A stretch of 64,000 nt of DNA from Acanthaster planci (Eukaryota > Echinodermata > Asteroidea > Valvatida > Acanthasteridae). Below are positions 10,801 through 20,900 of this stretch, piece by piece (position 1 is the stretch's first letter; each line of letters starts with the position of its first letter). A program made the translations under genes and the position numbers. The notes under the pieces are model-generated. The model ran no database searches. It was not told where the DNA came from and was given only the letters and a program-made list of their open reading frames with translations. Location of the stretch: contig NW_019091469.1 in the NCBI RefSeq assembly GCF_001949145.1, positions 519,701 to 583,700 on the forward strand. Reading direction: 5' to 3'.

Positions 10801-13146
10801 CTTGTGAGATGTCTGAGGGCAGAGGGGTGCGGAAGACCTCCCACTTGACTGAGGATGGCATGCCCTCTGAGCTGGAAAATGCTATCTGCTCCGGTCGAAA
10901 CCATTGGGAGACCTTGGTGTGGACCCCAGGGCTGTCTGGTTTGAAGGACAGCGACCTTGGAGCGGGAGGGAAGGAGTCGTCTACAAATTGCATTGAATTC
11001 TGGAAATGAAATCCATTAGATTTACTTTTTTTAACAAAACCATGAAATGATATATCAAATCGTTCAGAAACAAACTGAAGCTCATTTGATAAAGTTCGCA
11101 AATGACTTGTAACCTTGACTCAGGTAAAATACAAATGTGTATGACTGATTTTCACTGATTTGTTATCTAATCCTGTTTTGCAAATTTATCCCCATCCTGT
11201 CATATTTTACAGTAGTTCCCTGCTAATAGTTCATCTGTGATGTTTTGAAGTTGACTTATAATTCCTCTGAATCCTTTTTGAATGCTTACAGGACTGATAG
11301 GCAACAACAGGAGAGCTGTTGACACTGAAAGACCTTAATTTACTGAATTTAATTACAAGGGTTGAAGAAAGAGGCAACAACATTGGATGTTGACCCTTGA
11401 TAGTTCGAAAGTATGACAAATTTGGATATACTAGCTAGACAATCCATGTAAACTATTTGGGTCATTCACACAACCTTATTAACTGACTCTTTCCTCTGTG
11501 CAGGTTGCAAGTGTACTCACATGTTTACAGAATAAGCTGATTCGCTGGAACTGTTCTCTAGCATTCTCCTCATCCTCCTTCCGTCTGGAGTCAGACAATA
11601 CACTCTTCTGCCTTTTCAATCTGCCACCTGAAGCCTCCAGCTGCCCCTTCTCGACCTCTGTCCTCTCAATTCCACACACGCTGCAGTGATCCAACTGGAG
11701 ACTATTCTCCAGAGTACACTGGGGACACAGCCAGTGCTCTGCTTGCTCGGAAGCCCTGGTCTCCGATGTCACCCTCCAAGTCCCGCAAATGGAACAGGAC
11801 TTGAGAATCTGTGGGTTTGCAAAGGTGCACTGTGGACAGGCCCACTCATTCTCCCTTGGAATGAACTGGCTCAGGGTTTGTTCCGCCCGAGTTGGCATCT
11901 CTTTTGGTTCCCCACATGCCTTACACTTCACACTGACATCATCGTTTACGAGTGTGCATTTGGGACAGGTCCAGCGCTTGCGTCGGAGAGCAACACGTTG
12001 GGATCGCTCCTTTGGTAACATGGATGATGGCTGACTTGAATCAGTGATTTGGGATTGCTCCAAGCTTTGACCAGTGACTCGGTCAGTTATTTGGCGAGTT
12101 GGCTCATTGGTACCAGCAACTTGATCACCAGGTGTTTGAGATGGACCTTCCTGAGATGCACTGCTGCATTTTTCACATAAAGTTGAAGATGCTTTCACAT
12201 TGCACCCACATTTCTTACAAGTTGCCTGATCAGGACGCAGCCTCTCAGCTTTAACAGTTAGATCAAGTACACCATCATCCATAGGCTCAGAGGAATCTGT
12301 TTCTTCTTTTCTGTCCTCCTGAGAGTCTGTTTCATCACTGCCTTTACATCTGATTTCCTGACTTTGTGGATTTCTTGATGTCTCCGATCCATGCATGGGT
12401 GAGCCTTGAGGGAATTGGAAATAGTTGCTATCCGCTCTAATACCCTTGGATCGGACACCCTGTTTCCCTACTGGTGTAAACTCGCACATTTGGCAAGAGC
12501 TAGCCTCAGTAGGGTTCAGGAAGGTGCAACGCTGGCAGGACCAGCCACCCCTCTTACGAGTCTCCTTGCCAGTCTCTAGCAAATGTTCGGATGATGAAAT
12601 GCCTGACTGCTTAGCAGCCGCCGCATCTGAGGCTGAAGGCTCAGGCGACGATGGCTTGATGCCCGACATCAGTGAGGATATGAACTGCCCAACACTCTGC
12701 TTTGCTGAATCAATAAATGAGTTTCTGTTTATGACTCCTGGTGGTTTGGGAGAATCCTGAGCCTCAGTGTCCGTTCCACTCTCTGCCGCTTTTGGATAAG
12801 ATGCACCTTGAGAGGTCTTATGCCCCATCTTCGGGGATTCTTGTTGCATGGACGTGCCGTTGACTTCCATTGCCTCCACTGTTGGTGACGGTGTAAAACG
12901 GCGGGCTTCGCAAACGGCACAAATGGGTGCCTCCGGCGGGTTTAAGAGAGTGCAGCGTTTACATTGCCAGGGCAGTGCTTCACTTTTGGCTTGAAGTGGC
13001 TCTGCTACTGCATGCGGTGGAATCAGCAGGGGCGAGTCCATTTCAATGATATCTGGACTGGATCCAGGGGAAGAGGTGGAGTCACTCTCAATGATGACTT
13101 CATCCGGCAGCACTTGGGATGGTTTGTCAGTGGATGCCATCTTCAT
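4683..13146 (-). CDS. Calpain-15 (small optic lobes homologue), complete gene, 12 coding exons
   Basis: Cytosolic calpain-family cysteine protease of the SOL type. Joining twelve exons gives 1135 residues (human protein about 1086). Residues 60-83, 202-224, 392-415, 435-457 and 472-494 are RanBP2-type zinc fingers (W-x-C-x2-C-x10-C-x2-C), the class that binds ubiquitin or RNA. A further C-x2-C pair at 310-327 lacks the Trp and normal spacing. The protease core starts at about 543. The catalytic Cys614 lies in GNCWFLSSLA, His778 in [11 protein letters not shown] and Asn798 in RNPWGR, so the enzyme should be active. The SOL-homology domain follows to the end, ...LHQPRPI. Every intron is GT-AG and all phases (0,2,0,1,2,2,2,2,1,0,2) agree. 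The start at 13146 is the first ATG of the long exon; an upstream non-coding exon is likely. It is transcribed away from the GAB gene. SOL calpains lack penta-EF hands, and none are seen here. Confidence 0.95.
5250..5428 (-). CDS. CAPN15 coding exon 11
   Basis: Encodes [40 protein letters not shown] and [14 protein letters not shown]. This is the best conserved block of the SOL-homology domain. The acceptor follows ...ccctccag and the donor is AG|gttagt. Confidence 0.93.
5634..5788 (-). CDS. CAPN15 coding exon 10
   Basis: Encodes [20 protein letters not shown] then [20 protein letters not shown] and E. The 3' end (donor GAG|gtaggt) is firm. The 5' border at 5788 (acceptor gctgtaag|GT) is the only site that fits the phase from exon 9, but its pyrimidine tract is weak, so the first dozen residues are less certain. 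Confidence 0.82.
6579..6790 (-). CDS. CAPN15 coding exon 9
   Basis: Encodes a SOL-domain segment with [34 protein letters not shown] and NHW. The last two parts match the conserved LEPGxYxVVCxAFNHW block. The donor is G|gtatgt, phase 1. Another open frame over this exon is a shadow. Confidence 0.9.
7164..7322 (-). CDS. CAPN15 coding exon 8
   Basis: Encodes [20 protein letters not shown] and the start of the post-protease region ([20 protein letters not shown]). FDxVDICKxHxxW is a signature of the SOL-type calpains. The acceptor is tttttttag and the donor AG|gtagga. Confidence 0.92.
7592..7744 (-). CDS. CAPN15 coding exon 7 (catalytic Asn)
   Basis: Encodes [20 protein letters not shown] and then a segment ending in [11 protein letters not shown]. 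Asn798 of RNPWG is the third member of the triad, and W-x-G-x-W-S-D follows as in other calpains. The donor is AG|gtgaac. Confidence 0.93.
8366..8491 (-). CDS. CAPN15 coding exon 6 (catalytic His)
   Basis: Encodes [20 protein letters not shown] then [20 protein letters not shown]. It contains the catalytic His778 in the [11 protein letters not shown] motif. The acceptor follows ...gatgcag and the donor is AG|gtaggg. Confidence 0.92.
8817..8892 (-). CDS. CAPN15 coding exon 5
   Basis: A 76-bp exon encoding [20 protein letters not shown] followed by SSKEAG. It is too short to stand out as an open frame, and is supported by exact splice sites (ctacag / gtaggt) and phase agreement on both sides. 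Confidence 0.9.
9299..9443 (-). CDS. CAPN15 coding exon 4
   Basis: Residues 677-724 and the first base of 725: [20 protein letters not shown] then [20 protein letters not shown]. This is the highly conserved [13 protein letters not shown] segment of calpains. The donor is G|gtatac. Confidence 0.92.
9996..10179 (-). CDS. CAPN15 coding exon 3
   Basis: Completes Trp615 and runs to residue 676. It encodes [19 protein letters not shown], then [20 protein letters not shown] and [14 protein letters not shown], the conserved calpain PC1 segment. The donor is AAG|gtaaag. Confidence 0.93.
10782..10999 (-). CDS. CAPN15 coding exon 2
   Basis: Residues 543-614 plus two bases of Trp615. The acceptor follows ...catttccag and the donor is TG|gtaggt. 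It encodes the start of the protease core ([28 protein letters not shown]) and ends just after catalytic Cys614. Confidence 0.93.
11521..13146 (-). CDS. CAPN15 coding exon 1 (zinc-finger region)
   Basis: Encodes residues 1-542 and ends in phase 0 at the donor CAT|gtgagt. It carries all zinc fingers, separated by Ser/Pro/Gln-rich low-complexity linkers. The stretch [20 protein letters not shown] near residues 510-529 is basic then acidic and may be a nuclear-type or regulatory segment. Long plus-strand frames opposite this exon are antisense shadows. Confidence 0.93.
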
Positions 13147-13253
13147 TTGTCTTTTGTTGCATTTACCAGATTAGTGCACATGAATTTCTTCACTATTTTC
13201 TGTGGTAGGATGTGATAACCTTGTGGGGAAATATGTGTCAATGTATTAATAAT

Positions 13254-13734
13254 CAGAGGTGGCAGCAAGTCAGTATTTGCAAGTCCAAGTCACAAGTCCT
13301 TGGATCACAGGTCAAATTAATTCAAGTCTGAAGTCAATTTGGTCCAAACACAAGCAAGTTACAAGTTTTTTTCTTCAAGTACAAGTCAAGTTTGCATTAT
13401 TTTATTTAGCTGTAAAAAGTAACTGATTTTAAGCCACAGCCAAGTAATTCTGCCTTAGGCAGATAAGGCCGAAGTGGACGTTGCAAGCCTAACAAAGTCT
13501 GATATAATGATTATTTTAAGAACACAAGGCGTAAGTTGATTGGCCTCATTTCAAACTTTTATGGGTTTGATTCAGTAGTTTTCTGACTTGCATTGGTAAT
13601 AAGTCATACAGTGCAAATCCAAGTCAAGTCACAAGTAAAAAAACTGACAGTTACAAAGTCAAGTCACGAGTCACAGATACAGCGACTCAAGTCCAACTCG
13701 AGTCCAATTCAGGTGATTCAAGTCTACAGCTCTG
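13254..13734. mobile_element. hAT-type MITE with 8-bp target duplication
   Basis: The element begins CAGAGGTGGCAGCAAGTC and ends in ...CTCTG; the right end reverse-complements to CAGAGCTGTAGACTTGA. The identical 8-mer TTAATAAT flanks it at 13246-13253 and 13735-13742, the target length of hAT transposases. The interior is built of degenerate CAAGTC/AAGTCAAG hexamers and has no coding capacity, so it is non-autonomous. It sits 108 bp upstream of the CAPN15 ATG. Confidence 0.85.
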
Positions 13735-14727
13735 TTAATAATTTAAAATCAATTTGGAGACGATTATAAAGCTTATGCTGTGACTCAAATCCTCAAAGTG
13801 GTTTCCTCATTTTTGAAATTTGTAAAAAACAAAGATTTTCTGCAGGACAACAAACTCTTTGTAATACAATGGCACTGGTAGGTGTATAGGTCCCTAGTTA
13901 ACAATAAGCAGCAGCATACACATACATTTTCAGATTTTGGTTTGCAAAAATTCCAAATGCCTTCTGCGGAGAATACCATATCAAAGGCTGTGGCCATTCT
14001 ATTGAAGACAAACCTTTGGCACAAACCATCTTTTTGTTTGCTCATGATTTGCTTTCCAAACTTAGTTCCTTCCTCTATGGTCCCACTGAAAACATTCCTC
14101 GCATCTTGTTCTGAAGCCTTCTCGAGGTGGTTTCCTTTTCCGGCCCTTGAGTGATAATCGAACGGTATAAACAAGATAAACATGCTTACAATAAATAAAC
14201 ACTTTCAGACTTTCGCCCAAATACATGAAATATTAACAAGTTTTATTGCAACTAAAATAAAGGATCGGACGGCCATTACTGGCGCAGAATTAAAATCTCT
14301 TCAAGTTCCACGAAACACTCCCACCTACCTCCATAACCAGCTTTCCCGGAAAAATGATGCAAATGATCGGGACAATGGTTGTTTCTCGATACTAGAAACG
14401 CCACCAACGTTCATACAGAATGTGCACAGATGGTGAAGGATAAACATGTTTTGAATCTGAAAACCGAGCTAGTTGAAAGCAAAAGATTTGTTTTCCATTT
14501 ACATCTGATGAATTCGCATTTTTTTTCCTTAAGTATTCCCAACGGTATAACTGTTGAATACGCGAATACAAATTAATTCATTAATTTCTGTAAAAATGTC
14601 CATGCAGTTTGTGAAGTTAGTACGTGAACATGTTTAGTACATGTACATGTCTGTTGACATGATTATCGGAGGTAACCGGTTAACATCAAGGTACAAAGTT
14701 GAATGAGTCAGACTCGCAAAGTACCAG

Positions 14728-14734
14728 TATAAAA
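14728..14734 (+). promoter_or_regulatory. TATA box of the GAB gene
   Basis: TATAAAA lies 116 bp upstream of the GAB start codon. A start of transcription about 30 bp downstream (near 14760) would leave a 5' UTR of roughly 90 nt. Position and sequence are canonical; use is inferred. Confidence 0.55.
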
Positions 14735-14849
14735 TGGCATGCGTCAGTGGACTTGTGTATTTCCGCGTTGGGTTGTACTGTGTACGTACGTAGTTGTTTG
14801 TTTCGCTTGGTGTGAATCCTGAGCAACCTGAATAAGGACTAAATTTAAC

Positions 14850-14915
14850 ATGGAGGAGATCTTACACTCGGGCTTCCTGACGAAGTCGCCCCCAGAACAC
14901 AAGATTAACCGTGCG
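14850..14915 (+). CDS. GAB coding exon 1 (start of PH domain)
   Basis: Encodes MEEILHSGFLTKSPPEHKIN and RA, ending at GCG|gtaagt in phase 0. The xSGWLxKSPPExK start is diagnostic for GAB PH domains. The next exon lies 17.9 kb downstream. Confidence 0.92.
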
Positions 14916-17900
14916 GTAAGTAGCTAATTCGTGTGGGTTACAGTGTTTACATGTTTTCCATTCGCATGCATGATCAATGTGTTGACATTTTTTATTTTAC
15001 CATCATGCCAATTAGCATGTACCTGGCCATGTTTGCTTCCTTTTTACCTGCATGCCTGCTGTTAATCAACATCCATAAACTCACGTGTCTGATGGATTGT
15101 TAGTGGGCATGTATTTAATTTGTTGTTGCTCAGTGCAGAAATTGACAAATTAGCAAGTTTAATTCAACTGAATGGTGTCTTTTGCCAAACTCGGGTTAGA
15201 AATTTGAACTTTTCTTGCTTAAATATTGTAAAAATTTACCTAAACAAGGCCTATTAGGACCGAGTAATGGTTCCTTAAGGTCAAAATGTTAGATAGTTTG
15301 AGAAAGTGGACTTTGTTTCCTTATTGTAGGAACAGGGTGCTAATGGTAATGAACCCCATCATGCCTGTACAGACATAACCAAAAAGTGCTCGTCTGCTGA
15401 ATTTACAAAAAGATGTGATATATGTTTTGCAGTACCTGACACTCTCTTTGCCATCTCTTTGATATCACGTTGTCCCTGTTACACCCCAACTATAGTGCTG
15501 CAGCTGGGCTGACCCAAAGTTCTATTGGTGGCGAATCTCTGTAAAACATTTCTCAACCTTCTCCGAGTTTATGCAGCTCACACCTGACGTAATTAATAAT
15601 TCATCTAAAATATGGCACTTAAAAATAAACTCGTTTCTTCAAGCATGAGTTGCTGATGTAAGCAAAATGATTTGGGCATGCACACACTGTGCTGCAGTTG
15701 AGCCGGCCCAACTATAGACCCGTTGCGTGAAGGTGGAGTCAGAGGCTATTCTTTGTTAATTTAATTTCAATGAATGCGCAAAAGATTTACGCGAGCCTAT
15801 CCTTGAGGAAGAAAGAAATGCCCTCTAATGTTGCGTCATACGCAGGGGGTCTACATGTATAGCACTCTGGTGGGGACGGTCCCATCTATAGTTGGGCAGT
15901 TGGGGCATACATGTAACATCCCTGCTCACTTGGACCAGAAATAATCCTATGATATAAACATCTCAATCCCCAGGTAAGCACATGTATTTGTACTGTACAG
16001 TGAACAAACCATCCGCGTGGCAGTCAACGCTAATGACTGTGGCCCAAAAAAAAAAAGAAAAATGAAAGTGACAAACATGACAAAAGGGGACATGTTTGTA
16101 ACTGCAGATTTGAAGTAAAATGGTTTATCATAATTTGTTGGCTTCCTGAAAATTCTAGATATAAACTTGTTGAAGGTTGATGTGGAATTGAGTTGAACGT
16201 TGGGTTTGTTCAGCTCTTTAATATTGGAGAATCCTGTATTTGATTCGGAGTTTCCTCGTCCACCTTGTTGACCCCAGGACTCATAACTAGATTTCAATGT
16301 ACGTTTTGAACATGGCAATGGATTGGTTTTATGGAGGCAATACCACAGTATTAGATTGAATAAGTTTGGAGCTCGTCAAGCAAATCTGGCAGAATGTCAT
16401 AAAATAAGGAAAACTTAAGAAAAGTTGAAGTGTTACACCTTTAGGTACCCTACCACATGTATAGTACATACGTCGTACCTCCATTGAATCTCTGTGTTCT
16501 GCTGGGCTTGTCCGGATCAAATTTCTTTTCATGAACACTGCATCAGTGTACGTGTTCAAAATCAGTACATATCGGTATGTGTACAGTATGCATATTTACA
16601 TACTAGTACTCATATCAAATTTGTTGGAAACTAGCCCAAGATATTATCTGTAATACCTCTTGGGTGATCTACATGTAGTGTAGAGAAGCTGCATGTACCA
16701 TTGCAAGGTACATGTACATTTACAGCGGACAGCAATGAACATCAATGGCTTCCCTTTCCGTACATGTACATACAGTATCTATGTGTAGTTCTGTTTTGAC
16801 CATTTTTTTTATCCGGTTTTTGGTGAACTTTACATGTAATTTAATATTAAACTTAAAGATGACTAACAAAAGGCATGCAATAGAAATTGTCCTTGACACT
16901 GCTCAAAACCCTTGCTCGTACGTGAATGAAATCAGGGTTTTGGAGGTTTTTTATTTGTACATGTAACCTTGGTTGTTAATCTGCAATTCCAAAATTTCCC
17001 CCAAATGCTCTTGTGCATGTCACTTTACCATGCAAATTCACGCAAATTCAAGCTTGGAACGGTAACCCAAACAGTCCTCAGTCCTCCAATTTCAATGTTA
17101 TTTTACATACCAGTACATACATGTACACCCTACATAGGGTAATTGATGTAACTTGTAAGCATTACAGTTACCAATCTCAAGGAAACAAAATTTGCAGACT
17201 GCCAGCGTACTGGTCAATATATGCTTAGTAGACATGTACCCTTATACCTGCACATCACTTTCAAAGGTGCTTCAAATGTACATGTAGCCATGAGCACATG
17301 CAGAAATATTGGGAGCAGGACCAACTGCAACAATTTATCAGCAAAACAGTGAACATGTGTTGACATTTATCAGTGTACAGTGTGCACGCACAATTTGGCT
17401 TCACAGAAATTGCGCCACACTGAGTTTAACAAAGAATTTAAACAAAAGTACTAGTACATGTAGTTTTAGTGCAGTCAGACGTGTGTTGAGAGGCTTTTAC
17501 TTCATAGTGACAGTTGCCACACGTGGACAGTTCTGTTTTTCTTCGAGAACGCACATCTGCATGTATTCAAATGTAGAAGGCAAGTGGTATTTATAATTTG
17601 AAATTCCAATGTGTGCTTCTCACAGTATATGTAGTTTCCCAGTTCTTTGTTGGTCAGCTTGTGGTTCCAGATGAGCTTTAAATTCAACGTTTTCCCAGTA
17701 TTTGCAGAAGAAAAACATCTTAAACCATTTGAGATAATAATAGCATGTGACATTACATGTAGCATCCTGCCAATATATCATGATGTGACTTGACAATGTC
17801 CATGGTCTACATAGATGTGTGGCCTGAGTTCTCTGTAAAGCACACTTAATGGATTACCAATGTGGGCAGCTGCACAGAATGCTGAGAAAGGGTTCTGTTA

Positions 17901-20900
17901 ATAGCCACAGATGTGGGTAGACTGACTTCACACATGCTTAGGATGTCGTCACACATGTGCACACTAAAGCAGGACATGTGGTTGCCTTAGTGTCAGGAGT
18001 GTACATGTACACGTACATGTATGTGCGTCAGCAGTGATTAAGCAATCCGGTTCTTAACCTCCTGGGTGGGTGTTGGGGGGGGAGGTAGGCTCTGACTTAG
18101 CTGTGTGTCACAAGGACGTCCAGGATAATTCTACCCGTACATTTGGCACTCAGCTAGATCAATATACATGTACATGTATGCCAATACTGTTTCTTGTTTT
18201 CAATTAACACTCAATTTGCTTATTGCCCATTGGACCATTCTCATTGGGTACACCTCTGTATACCCCAAATGGACTTGTGTTGTACCGGTACATGTACCCA
18301 CAATGTGTAGTTTAGGTAGCGCGTCATCTGGTGACCATAAGGATGTGTGTTTTTACTGCACATTTTGTCTGCATTGGCCCTACTCACATTGTACTGGTAT
18401 GTAAGCCTAGATATACATGTACTGTAGGTACATGTCCAGCTACATGTACATTTGGGAATCATTTACAATACGCGGTATATGTTCGGTACATGGGCTATTC
18501 TATAAATTTAGGGTCAGTTCTTTTGTGTCCTAGGCACTTACCAGACATGTACATGTATGATTTTAGAACACATTCATAAAGTTCCAAGAGTGATTAATGT
18601 AGGTATTATCTGCCAAACAAGTGTGGCAGGGACACAAAAATGTAACACTTTTTGAACCTTAATTTATAGAATGGCCCACGTGTAGTTCTGTAAAAATGTG
18701 TTAATGTTATAAAGCCAATGGCAGAAATGTAAGATTTAGCGGTACTTGTTCTGGTATACAAGTGCTAACATTTATTACTTTACACAGCTACAAAAAATAG
18801 CTGCGACTTGCAAAGAAGATTGAGTTGAACTTTATCTCTCAACTGTTGCTGTGTGCAAACAAAACCAATTTGAACAGGTCTTATGGCAGCCCACTGTGTT
18901 CCGAGTGGTTTTTGAAAATCTGTACTCAAACGAGCACACAATGGTGTTTGTTTTCACAATAGCACTCGCCATTGTGCTGTAGAGTTTCATTGTCTTCTCA
19001 GTGGTGCACCCAGACACTGCTGGGGAAATACCATGTATTTCTTCCGGAGATAACACAGTCTGTGCCAAGGATTGTGGTAGCAGTACAACTTCCTGATCTG
19101 TAGAGGTCACATGTCCCTCTGAACATGCTCCCAGTTAAACCAGGGGCACATTGGGGGATGCAGCTCCCACAGTGATGATGTTTTGGTACAGGTTAAATGT
19201 TCAGTGTACACTTGTGTGATTACATGTGCGGTACCCTGATTAAAAGCACCTTCTCACAAGCAAAGAAGAGACAGGCTTGCGAGAAAAACTTCACCTACAT
19301 GTAGGTGCATGGCACACATGCAAAGGCAGTACTTGTTGAAGAGGAATTGACGGCGTGTGCTCAGTGTCTCTTGCATCAAAAAGGCATGAGCCTGAGCCTG
19401 CATATGGCGTATGGGTATTCCCACCAAAGGGATAGGGGAAAGTGCACCATCTCTTGTTTTAGCAGGGAGTGGATTGCCAATAAGAGGTAAACAAGGACAA
19501 GGTTAAGTGACGACTTTAGTTAACCATGCTTTGGACCATCGGATCGAACGATGCTTTGGATCATCTACGCGTAGTCAACCTTTTACAACCAGACCCCAAG
19601 GCTTGGTCACACCACCGGTTTTCCATAGCTAATGTCATTTATCAGTATGGAAGGAACCACTCACATGAAAATAATAGTACACAAAGTCATCAGCCACGAA
19701 GGCTGTGAGAGTTGCAGCCACCAACAAAAGATGAGCAACAAAGAGATTTTACAAAATAGTTCAACCAGGCTTGTTCAAGTGTATCCACCAGGTATACCAC
19801 ACATGTGCATGATTAAAAACCGGTTGACCAGTGGTTGAACTACATGCATATGTAACACATGTAGAGTAGTTCACACCTGGACTTCTCCCAAAATGTCCCC
19901 AAATTTCAGTGGTTTGAAATGGGACTGGCATCGACAATTCACGTTTATTTCACACTCTGAATTAATACAAAATTGAATTATTGACATCAGGAGCAAAATG
20001 TAAAAATCCTAATTAATCTAACAACGGGAAGTAATGTTAAAAGTAGCAGAGTGTGGGGCACATTCAAAAAGCCAAAGCTTGTGGCGAAAATGTCCTTAAT
20101 GAAAAATATTATAATGCAAAAGCAAGTGATTAGGGATAAAATAAGAAGTTAAGGACTACAAAGATGACAAACATCAAGAAAAGAAAAAAGAATCAAACTG
20201 CACCACGTACATTTTGGTTTTTATTTTTGAGCTTTACAATGACATTGAGGAATTTGTCTCTGAAGGTGGATTGCACATGGTCACTTGGCAAGCAAGGCAT
20301 GTTGTGACAAATGACCCAAGTTACAAAAACGTATGTGAGGAAAAAATCTGCATTTTTTACTGTTGGCAGCTTTGTGAAATGGATGTACCAGTAACTCTTC
20401 TGAGTTTAAAAATTGCAGTCATTGAGCCCATAGATTGAGTCTATTCAGCAACCACAATGAGAGGACAATTGGCAGACAATTGCAATTGTTGCAGGAAGTA
20501 CGGAGAGCTCACTCACAAAAATACCCCCGGTACCTTACCATTTTTGGATGATCAGCACAGACAACCAGATACTTACTCATCAAACTAAAATAGATTCCCT
20601 CCAAAGAAGCAAAATGCAAAAATAAAATCAAAAGTGGAAATAATCAAAGAACAAAAAAGTGGCATGGTAATAAATGTGTATACATGTGGTACAGCATGAA
20701 TATGGATGTAAATGTACATTGTTTTTGTTTACCTTACTGTATGTGGACTTTTTTTGTTTTTTACAAGTGTGCCGGTACCTGTAGTTATGAAGACTTGAAG
20801 AAAGTAGTCCTTTTCCTCCCCATTGACATTCCCCTCAAGCTAGATTTTGGAGGATGATTTCTGAGACTGCTTTTCCTCAGTTTGTGGCAGACAACCCTGA

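Larger units (their letters stand above)
13147..14849. other. Divergent intergenic region between CAPN15 and GAB
   Basis: A 1.7-kb head-to-head interval. It holds a hAT-type MITE (13254-13734) and a TATA box (14728-14734). On the minus strand ATGGAG|gtaggt at about 14329 is a good donor and might end an upstream CAPN15 exon, but I cannot join it to exon 1 with certainty. Confidence 0.6.

Noticed and set aside
11686-12034. Plus-strand open frames opposite CAPN15 exon 1
   Set aside because: They are antisense shadows of the zinc-finger exon; repeated Cys codons on the minus strand keep the opposite frames open.
16076-16330. Minus-strand frame at 15947-16318 as a coding exon
   Set aside because: It crosses a poly-A tract, has no conserved domain, and lies inside GAB intron 1 without splice support.
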